Below the pieces are notes generated by a model. That model searched no databases and was not told where the DNA came from. It saw only the letters and a program-made list of their open reading frames with translations. A program made the translations under genes and the position numbers. This document shows positions 56,101 to 64,000 of a stretch of DNA of 64,000 nucleotides, piece by piece. Source of the DNA: Toxonevra muliebris (taxonomy: Eukaryota > Arthropoda > Insecta > Diptera > Pallopteridae); assembly GCA_963691655.1 (NCBI GenBank), contig OY829330.1:15844815-15908814 (forward strand). The letters run 5' to 3'. Numbering within the stretch: the first letter of the stretch is position 1; each line of letters starts with the position of its first letter.

Positions 56101-56500
56101 TGCTTTAGAGACAATCTTATTTAGTTGGAAAATTAGAAAAGAGTTAGAAATAATACAAATGAGCTGCGGCGGTCTATGATATTTACTCTATTTGTTGCTT
56201 GCATTCATTTCTCGCACTCTATATGTTTTTGCCTGGCTGACATATACGTAGAATATGCAAAAAGTACATTAACGAACAATGCTACTGTTTCCGTGGATTC
56301 ATCCATGACTTATTTCACAACAAAAATTTCAAATAAAAATATTTAAATAAAAACAATTTTATTTTTCTATTGACACTGACATTGATCGCTTTCCATCAAA
56401 TTAGTATTGTAATCAATTCGCACAGCTTTGGAAGTAGCTAAAGCAGTTCTGGAATATTTAGCTAGTTTCTAAAATTAGGCTCATTTCGCACAGGCCCTAA

Positions 56501-56998
56501 GTAATAAAAATAGTATCAATAATCTATGTACCCATTTCCCAATGTTCCTCTTACTTGTCAAAAAAAAATGCATCTATAATATTGTAAATAAATACACATA
56601 CATAAATAATTCATATCAAAATTCTTCAGAAAGCCTTATGCACTATACACATTGGAGACGGCAGCTACACGACTACATGACCCCCCATCACAACTGTGGC
56701 TGTAGCCAATTTTAAATCTATTTCTAATTTGACAAGCGACAGAGAGAGAAGAGAGTTTGCTTTTGTTGTTTTGGCTGCGTTTGCTGCAGGTGGTGCCGCT
56801 TCCATTGTGTTTAGTAGCTGAATACAAGGTGACAGTTGTAGCCGATAGAATTTCGTAGTAGTAAGTTCGTATAGCTGCTGTTGTCAATGTGTATGGACCA
56901 TTACCCTTTATTATGCCTATGTAGGCTGAGTTCACAAAACCTTAAAGAAGAATGATTTCTCCAAAATCGAAGTTGGTGAGACAATGAAGTACGGAGCA
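56501..56998. other. FoxP intron, nothing firmly recognised
   Basis: A minus-strand frame at 56636-56935 has no motif I can name; it may be decayed DNA from the Tc1 remnant that follows. Confidence 0.35.
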
Positions 56999-56999
56999 T

Positions 57000-57376
57000 A
57001 TTTTACAGTACTTTGGGTACATTCATCACTGTATCTTTCGTTTGGACTGCGGCGCATCATGAGTCCTGAGACTGAACCCACCAGAATATGACTTGAACCC
57101 AATCATCGACGATCAATTTCTGCTTTCTTTGTACCAATTTAAACGATTTAAACGCATCTTTGCTGTTAACAGTGGCTTTTTTGCACCTCTTCGTGCATTC
57201 AAATTATTTTCTCTTGGACAACGTTTTACTATTGAGCAGTTTATTTCTACTTTATGCATCTCTCTCAACTCGGCAGCGATTTCTGAACTTATACGCACTA
57301 TATCTATGTCTTCACGTTCATTTGCTTTCTTGGCCGTCCACTGCCAGGTAGGCATGTAAGACTTTCGGTTTCCCAA
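57000..57376 (-). pseudogene. Tc1-like transposase N-terminal remnant
   Basis: On the minus strand: EREDIDIVRISSEIAAELRE, then NLNARRGAKKPLLTAKMRLN and RLNWYKE. This is the second helix-turn-helix of Tc1-like transposases (LxARRPxKKPLLT...RLxWAKE). The downstream catalytic part is decayed (about 57000-57110). The first HTH is missing. Confidence 0.65.
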
Positions 57377-57399
57377 AATTATTAATATTTATAATATTT

Positions 57400-57640
57400 A
57401 TGAAGTGAAAAATTAAATAATGGAGTCGGAGAGTAACTAATTGCCATTCCTCCATAATTGTTATATAAATTCTTGGTGTCCAAATCCAATTGAAAAGCAA
57501 CATTTTTATTTACACAAAACACACACGAAAATTCTTCTTCTTCTCAAAACTTATAAAAAACGAATTCGAAATGCTTTTTTGTCGTGTGTTCACCTAGATT
57601 TGAAATGCAGAATTTCAACGAAATATACACCTAGAAGCGC
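57400..57640 (+). repeat. Dispersed repeat, copy 2 (related to 42605-42885)
   Basis: See the copy at 42605. Shared words are ACAAAACACACACGAAAATT, TTTTTTGTCGTGTGTTCACC and AAATTCAACGAAAT-like ends. Confidence 0.7.
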
Positions 57641-59938
57641 AAAAACCGTCAATTTTTGAAATTGGAAACCTATATGTAATTTTCGGATGGATTTTTTTTT
57701 TTTTGAATGAAAGCACTCACTTTTGTAAATATGTTTAATTTTTTTCATTCAAAAGTATTCAATATTGGCCGAGTATTTGTGTACTTTTTTAAGGGGTTAT
57801 ATACGTTTTGGTACGGGAAACTTAGGGCATATTTGTGATTTTTTTGGGACTATTTGAAATAATTTATTCTGCAGAGTTTGGCGGTGACCACGATTGATTT
57901 TGTTGTACTGTGTTTTTTTATTTGACTAAAATAAAACTGTTTAAAAAGAAAAAATAGTTTTTGCATTGATGTTAAAAAAATTCAATAGTATCGCAAATTA
58001 TGACTTTTCCATGGACATTTGTATGCTTAAAATTTTTGTTATAAAATTTTCTAAAAATTAAAAAGGCTAACTTTTTGCCACCCATCTAATTATTTTGAGG
58101 TATAAGGCTTCTAAGTTGAGATTTGTTGGAAAAAAAACGTAAAAAAGTAATTTTTCTTACTGTTACTGTTGGAACTTTTTATACCTTAAAATTTTTGTCT
58201 GACACAAATATACAAATTTTAAATTCATTGGCTGAAAATTGAAGTTTTGACAGGCATTTATGTGAAGTATTTGCTCTCAACAGTGCACTTTTTTGACTTT
58301 TACAATTTCTACGGAAAATTGGGGCCAATCGAAAAAAATCATTAGGATATTCGGATTTTACGGAATATTTTACTATAGAAAATTTTATCGCCGCTCGTTG
58401 TGGAAAATCTTGTTGAGTAGTCTTATGGTTCAGTGGTTTGTCGCGATGTTTTGGTCACTGATTTGATAATCATGGTTTCAAGAAAAATGCGTTTTAAAGT
58501 TGAGCAATGACTTGTTCTCTCTGTCTGATTCGGCGCTGCTTGGCGGATTTTTTCTTGAAATTTTCGACAGACATTCTCAAGCTTCAAGAAAACACCATAA
58601 TTGAAAAAATCAATTTTTTGACCTCTGTAGGTGTATATTACTTCTTATTGAAATATAAATAAATGTTAGTATTTAGTTGCGAAAAATTAGTGAAAGTAGA
58701 GAAATTCAAACTATCAATCGCTAAATAATATAAAATGATAGTGGAAAAATACTACTTTCAGAAAGGTTAGTGGAAAAAAACACTTACAGAGACTAAATAT
58801 ATTTAGATATAACTATAATGATAGTGGTAGAGAAATTTCACCCCATGTCCGATATTTATATTATTTGTTTTAACCATCACAATTACAAAAAAAGAAATAA
58901 TTATTTTTAGCGTCCTCTACAATACCTACACAGCAGAATACAAAAAGGCACAAAAACATTATAGACACATTTTTGAAAACATATTTTAAGAAAATAAAAA
59001 AAAAATCGATTTTTGCAATTGACAACTGGGGATGCCCTCCTAAAGGAAAATGCTATCGAAAGATTTGCAATTAGTGCGAAATAACAGAACGTTTCAATTG
59101 AAGTACGAAAATTCGTTTAAGTTCCATATTTATTATTTGTATTTTTTGTGGCAGTGTAAAGTTTGTGAAAATATTTCTGTTAAGTAATGGACATTAGAAC
59201 GTTTTTCCATGATCTTTATGACTGTTTGAAAAAAATTTTTATTGGTAATTTTGACGTGAAACATGTTTTTTAGCTCTATCTAAGAAAGTTACAGGAGTTG
59301 GCGTCTAGCTCCAAAAGTAAATTAAGAATTGTTGAAGGTTTCCCTACATAGTTTATAGTTTCTCACTTGCAGAAAGTTATGCAGCTTACCATTTATTCAC
59401 CATGGTTGCGTTACTCAATTAAACTGGAAGGAGCCTTGTGCTTGTATTTCGTATTGTTCACATCCACTTGCACAAAGGGCGTATTAGTCTCGTTGATAGT
59501 TTGCCCATTTGTACGATACAACCACATGTCAACATTTTATCACTGTTAACAGTGTCTGGCATCGTCGAACTCATACAGAAGATGGACGTCGTTTGTTATT
59601 AAAATACAATTGTAAAGGGCTTTCATTACATAATATGCATCCATATATAAAAAAAAAAATCTGGCCTCCCTAACTTTGTTCCTAGCTATGCCCATGCATG
59701 TTATATCAGCTATGTATACATACAGCGAATCTGCGTCCATGATTTATACAATTGTTATTGTGATCAGCTGAGCAAAATATAAACATGCAATGAATTCGCA
59801 GTGCTGTTAAAAATCTTCAACATCTATCAGAAACAAAATAATATGGCAGCATCTCATTTTTGTGTCAGGTGATTTAAAAATACACAAATACAATACGAAA
59901 TTTACAATAGGGGTTTGCCGTTGTATTTTTGATATTTG
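57641..59938. other. FoxP intron, AT-rich, no gene recognised
   Basis: At 58660-58840 AGTGGAAAA and AGTGGTAG words recall the 22.8-kb minisatellite but without a regular period. No coding region. Confidence 0.4.
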
Positions 59939-60339
59939 TAGGGGAGACTGGGGTATTGTGGGCCGTATTTTCATTTTGAATTTGTAGTACGAAAAATAAC
60001 CTTTCTTTGTACACGTCATATCAATTGGCTCAAAAATGGTGTTTTTACGATTTTGAAAAATCTCGGGTACAAAAATCTTATTTAAAAAACAAATGACAGA
60101 AGATTTCTTAAAAAGAAACGAGACGCAATGTTCGCAAGTCCAGTAACTTGCTGTCATTCCTGCGCGTGCCAAGCGAACAGCTCGATCGCACACGTTGCAA
60201 TGGATGATATTTTTTTTTTTGTCTATTTTGGTGGTGATTTATGAAATGGATATTTGCTATCGAAGCAAGATAACTATGTGTAGGCTTCATATACGTCAGG
60301 AATTAGCTCGATTCCTCGTTGTGCATAAGGAGTTGTCCT

Positions 60340-60700
60340 TTCTGTGTCTTTTTGTGGTCTCAATTTGATCAAATGGACCTGGACAGCATGTGGTTCCAAT
60401 AAGACGGCACAACGTGTCAGACAGCGGTCGTTATTTCCAGAAGAAGTAGTGTGGAAAGGCCGTCAAGATCATGTAATTTAACGCCCTTAGACTTTTTCCT
60501 CTGGGGCTACATTAAGTCGCTGGTTTATGCCAACAAACCAACAATTGGCCAACTGGAGAACAACATCATTCAAACCGTTGGTGGTGACATCCAGCCCGAC
60601 TTATACAACAGAATCATACAAAATTGGACCTTTCGGATGGTGACCTGTAAACGCCATTTGAATGATATAATTTTTAAAACATAATGGTATTCAATAAAAT
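60340..60700 (+). pseudogene. Tc1/mariner-superfamily transposase C-terminal fragment
   Basis: Reads, across a stop, MWFQ-stop-DGTTCQTA (second catalytic Asp region) and then RSCNLTPLDFFLWGYIKSLV, YANKPTIGQLENNIIQTV and LYNRIIQNWTFRM. The LTPLDFFLWG block holds the last catalytic acid. The N-terminus is absent. Closest to mariner-like families with a DFFLWGY motif; the exact family was not assigned. Confidence 0.7.
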
Positions 60701-61251
60701 TCAATTCGCAATAAAGGTTTCCATCATATCTGATACATATCTCGTTTTATTTATTTTAAAGTTCAGACACGCTTTATAAAAGCCCCTTTATAAATGGTAA
60801 GCAGCAAAGTAAAAATTTTATCGTAACCAATAGTATGAGGCTTGCATTTTTTTGAGTTTCAGTTACAATAAAATAGTTTTCACTTTTTTTGCTTAACACG
60901 TTAAGGGCGGATGCCATCAATTGAGTCCATGTGAGACTTTCGCGTCAGCCGGGTGGACTCAATTTATGCCGGTAGCCATGGCAGCGTCCCCTCCCTTTTT
61001 CGGCTTGTGGTCGCCATTTTACTCCACCTTGTGTCACTTGTGTCAAGTTTCGAATAGAAAACCATGCAGTTGTGCTTCGGCAACCATCCAGAGTGGTCAG
61101 GACCGAGATTTCTTTATATAGACAAAATATAATCACACTTGAAAAAAATTGTTTTCTTCTTTAATTTTTTTCAGTTGTGTTTTTTGAAAAATGCAATAAA
61201 AAAATTTTGAAAATGTAAGTTATGATGTTCAGCCGGGAAGGTGTCGCCATA

Positions 61252-61446
61252 TGAGCCGTTGCGTGCAAAAGTGGTGTAAGTTTTTTTTTTTTTACAATCT
61301 AGCTTGAACTTGTGTACTCTAAAGCTGCCTGTACATCGGGAAAATAAATTTTATAAGAGCCCTATTTTGCAACAGCACTTCTTCAAAACCAATACATTTT
61401 CAAAAATCTGATTTTGACTTACATCACTTTTGCACACAACGGCTCA
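61252..61446. mobile_element. Small hairpin MITE (195 bp), TA-flanked
   Basis: The ends TGAGCCGTTGCGTGCAAAAG and (reversed) TGAGCCGTTGTGTGCAAAAG match, with TA on each side (61250-61251, 61447-61448). No coding content. Confidence 0.8.
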
Positions 61447-61751
61447 TATGTACATTTAAAATTACTTAAGTACATTTTTTGTTTTTTAAATCCATTAATT
61501 GTTTTTTGTGCAGAATTTTTATTTTGAGTTTTAATAGTTTTAATTTAAAATTTTGACTAGCGTCAGGAATTGGACCGGAAAAGTTATGGCAAGCCTAACT
61601 ATGTGTGTACACAAGCCAAGTACTGAACGAAAAAAAGCTTAGCATTAGGCGAGCTGATAACAGTTATTTGTAACTGTCAACCATTGCTAGGGGAAAAAAT
61701 TTGATGCTGGTCCACAATTCCCCGTGGTCCACAATACCCCAGTCTCCCCTA

Positions 61752-63038
61752 GCATTTGAAAATCGTATGTATTTTGTTTTTGTTAATTTATCAAATTTAC
61801 CAGAAATATCAAAAATACACAATACAAGACCATTTACTACATATCGTGAATACCCATATTATATTAAGAGATTCAAGGTAAAAATTATTACATTTGAAAG
61901 TTTTATCAATAATTTTTAGCTCCAAATTAGATTCGAGCAATTCATGTCTTTGTGCGGGAGAGAGGAGAAACGTAAGGGGAAAAGTACAGACTTGCTGATA
62001 CTGGCAATTCTCCGGCAATTCGTTTGTTGACATTCGCTGTTTTGTCTGCCATTTTATTTTTGTTTTTATTAACCATTAATTTCTTTAAATGCACGTTGAA
62101 AATACATGAATCTTAGTAAAAAATAAATTAAGACGAAACTTGTTATAAATATAATCATACTTTTAAATGAATTTAGCTTTTATTATGATATTATTTAATT
62201 TTCAAAATTACAGAAAAAGCAAAAAACAAACAAGAGTTACTCTGAAGAATTGCCAATGTAAATGTTAATAGCAAGTTCAAAATTCAGTAATTTTACTACA
62301 TTTTCTATACATTTTAAATTTCACAAAATAAAAAACTTCATTTGAACGAAATTGGTTTTAGATATGTGGCTTCTTGGGCAAATCTACTTGGAATCAGCCT
62401 TAGATTCTTTTTTTTTACTATACGCTATGGCAGTGTGTTTTTTGAAAATAAATACAAAATTTCTAACTGCAGTACACCTCTGTTTAAAAAAAAAAAAAAA
62501 AAAATACATACTTTCTAACTGCAGTACACCGCTTAGGTCAGATTTTCATTCAATTCCTTTGTTTACATAGAAATACTGTTTGGGCTAAGAAGCCATAATT
62601 AATAGTAAGATAGGACAAAGGCTCCTGTTACTAATTCACTGTATATCATCTAGCCTAAAACATTTTTTTTGAAGTATTAAATTTAAATTTATACATGCAT
62701 AAAAAAATAATTAGAAAATATTTTACAAAAAAAAATTAGTTAAAAAGTTTTATTAATAAAAGTACATAAATATTAAAGGCAATTAATTTTTTATAAAACA
62801 AAAACTAAACTGTTCAAGATAAATGTTGTTTTTGAATATAATCCCTGAAATTATTTATTTGTATTAGTAAGAATAGAAATAAATTTTAAAATCTTAATAT
62901 GTTTATTGAGAGCGGAATAGAGAAAAAGTAGTGTTTATTAGTTTATAAAAAATACTAGAAAAATTTTATATTCAAATGGAAAATGGGCGGGGAATGTATG
63001 TATATAGCAATAGAAGGATTAGTCACAAAACGTTGCAA
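61752..63038 (-). other. AT-rich DNA downstream of the FoxP proximal exon, probably its 3' UTR in part
   Basis: On the minus strand this follows the stop at 63039. AATAAA words (TTTATT on the plus strand, near 62935, 62850 and 62745) could serve as polyadenylation signals for the proximal isoform. A repeated TTTCTAACTGCAGTACACC near 62460 and 62510 is a short direct duplication. No gene. Confidence 0.4.
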
Positions 63039-63290
63039 TCATTCCACGTACCCGTAACCTGAAACGATAGAGCTATTGCTAGTAGCACCAATACTGCAGA
63101 TATCGCCTCCGCCACCTGAAGAAGATGATATAACTGCAGCTGCTGCTGCTGCTGCCGCCGCTGCTGCTGTTGTTGTTCGTTGTGGACGTCTTTTGTAGAA
63201 CTCAATTTCGTCCACTGTCCAAACGGCACCTTTTACATTTTCAACGCGCATGAAACATTTATGAAGCGACAAATTATGCCTCACCGCATT
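63039..63290 (-). CDS. FoxP: FoxP alternative terminal exon, proximal (canonical fork-head C-terminal half)
   Basis: Last coding exon of one FoxP isoform, minus strand, from an acceptor AG at 63291-63292 to a TGA at 63039 (83 codons plus stop, phase 0). It encodes [20 protein letters not shown] (recognition helix, with the Arg-His pair that contacts DNA), [18 protein letters not shown] (wing 2) and then a poly-Ala run and a Gly/Ser-rich tail ending YGYVE. The match to the end of the FoxP fork-head domain is close throughout. The first half of the fork-head, the zinc finger and leucine zipper would be encoded upstream, beyond base 64000. The poly-Ala run is coded by a GCN repeat that may vary in length. 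Confidence 0.93.
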   Translation of the reverse strand, partial: NAVRHNLSLHKCFMRVENVKGAVWTVDEIEFYKRRPQRTTTAAAAAAAAAAAVISSSSGGGGDICSIGATSNSSIVSGYGYVE

Positions 63291-63310
63291 CTAATATTTT
63301 TATGTTTGTT
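63291..63310 (-). promoter_or_regulatory. Splice acceptor of the FoxP proximal exon
   Basis: Minus strand ...AAAAATATTAG/AATGCG. The tract is A/T-mixed rather than a strong polypyrimidine run, as at the distal exon. Confidence 0.7.
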
Positions 63311-63532
63311 GTTGAGGATATGTATTTGAGGTTTTTTTCAATAATTATTTATTAGGTATTTTTATAAAATAAAAACAAAAACACCCAAAATTTTTCACAT
63401 GCTTAAATCTATTATTTATTTATACATAATATATGAACTTATGGATATATATATATATATACATAAATTTTTTGAACTGCAGCTGAAAAGTAAAAACAAA
63501 GCGCATGCAATATGTATTTCCATAACACTATA

Positions 63533-63950
63533 GTCTAGTCATTATAAAGATTTTCAGCATAATAATTCTTATCTGAAATTTTTTATCAGTAATTTTTGGT
63601 GGGGGTATGAAAGATGGAAAAACCACAAATATCAGTTCTAGAGTTGCACAGCAACCCGAATATCTCGAAAAATATGGCATATACGAAAAAATTAATGGAT
63701 ACCTTTTTTTTTAAAAATCACTCAACTTTCTCTTTGTAGTAAGTAATTTTTTGATATCTCCAACGGTTAACCAGTTATTAGTAAAAAAAAGGCTTTTTTC
63801 ATCAAAGGGGAGTTTTTTGCAACCCCAGAACTGATTTTTGTAGTTTTTTTTTTATCTATCATACCCCTACTAACAATTAGTGAAGAAAAAACTCAGATAA
63901 GAATTATTATGAACTTTTGGTGGATTTTTCTACTTTACTGTCTGGACAAC
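63533..63950. mobile_element. TA-flanked hairpin MITE, family 1, copy 2 (418 bp)
   Basis: Same family as 40185-40966: GTCTAGTCATTATAAAG at the left, AGTAATTTTTGGTGGGGGTA and AACCACAAATATCAGTTCTA inside, mirrored at the right by CAGAACTGATTTTTGTAG and TACCCCTACTAACAATTAG. TA borders it (63531-63532 and 63951-63952). Its interior is shorter. It sits about 240 bp upstream of the proximal FoxP exon. Confidence 0.8.
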
Positions 63951-63968
63951 TATTAAATTTACCTAGTA

Positions 63969-64000
63969 CAGTCAAACCTGCTAATTGGGACACCTTTGCT
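63969..64000 (+). mobile_element. Pogo/Tigger-like terminal repeat, cut by the window end
   Basis: TA followed by CAGTCAAACCTGCTAATTGG then GACACC, the style of a pogo/Tigger terminus. The rest of the element lies outside the window. Confidence 0.5.

Larger units (their letters stand above)
53002..56497. mobile_element. PIF/Harbinger DNA transposon with long TIRs, TAA duplication and both genes
   Basis: The ends GAGCCTGTGCGAAATG and (reversed) GGGCCTGTGCGAAATG start inverted repeats that continue through CTAAATTTTAAAAACTGGCT and CTAATTTTAGAAACTAGCT. TAA flanks each end (52999-53001 and 56498-56500), the Harbinger target type. Inside are a Myb/SANT-like gene on the plus strand and a transposase on the minus strand, arranged tail to tail, as in Harbinger. 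A MITE is nested at 53386-53878. The transposase is frameshifted. Confidence 0.9.
59941..61749. mobile_element. 1.8-kb element with GGGGAGACTGGGG termini, TA-flanked
   Basis: The left end GGGGAGACTGGGGTATTGTG and the reversed right end GGGGAGACTGGGGTATTGTG agree for at least 20 bases. TA borders both sides (59939-59940 and 61750-61751). It contains a mariner-type fragment (60340-60700) and a small MITE (61252-61446), both probably secondary. Its own transposase was not found. Confidence 0.8.

Noticed and set aside
58660..58840. Another copy of the 40-bp dyad minisatellite
   Set aside because: AGTGGTAG and AGTGGAAA words recur but with no fixed period and no dyad.

Overview
This is AT-rich nuclear DNA from an insect, almost certainly a higher fly (Diptera). 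The signs are spliced exons of FoxP, a dense mix of decayed LINE, Ty3/gypsy, BEL/Pao, hAT, Tc1/mariner and PIF/Harbinger copies, and tRNA-derived SINEs. The species cannot be named from the sequence. Some LINE tails resemble sequences I associate with tephritid fruit flies, but that is only an impression.

The one host gene I can support is FoxP, on the minus strand. Two alternative last coding exons are present, at 63039-63290 and 33129-33812. Each begins right after an AG acceptor, in the same phase, at the same point of the fork-head domain (recognition helix [13 protein letters not shown]). They are therefore two mutually exclusive C-termini, 29.5 kb apart. The proximal exon encodes the canonical FoxP helix and wing. 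The distal exon encodes a divergent version with Thr in place of the DNA-contacting His, followed by an AT-hook-like RGRPRK. Upstream exons lie beyond base 64000. Bases 33813-63038 are the long intron of the distal isoform, and 1-33128 are downstream of the gene.

Downstream flank, left to right: a decayed LINE (1-3440); a broken Ty3/gypsy element (about 4050-9488) with two insertions that each have an exact 8-bp target duplication; a dead hAT transposase (10045-11098); a 914-bp hAT element with another hairpin element inside it (12027-12940); a LINE with an antiparallel LINE inserted in it (17239-19500); a 10 x 40-bp minisatellite whose unit is a dyad (22821-23220); a 1.8-kb nested palindrome (23430-25210); a tRNA-derived SINE (26425-26660); an apparently intact R1-clade LINE (26676-31410); a second SINE; and a Tc1 remnant.

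The FoxP intron holds many hairpin (MITE-like) elements, most bounded by TA; a BEL/Pao element (47460-52900) with matching LTRs and a TTGAC duplication but no reverse transcriptase core; a PIF/Harbinger element (53002-56497) with long inverted repeats, a TAA duplication and both of its genes; Tc1 and mariner remnants; and a 1.8-kb element with GGGGAGACTGGGG termini (59941-61749). I found no bacterial genes, CRISPR arrays, rRNA genes or intact tRNA genes. No wholly new system stands out. The most noteworthy items are the FoxP exon pair and the nested palindromic and minisatellite DNA.
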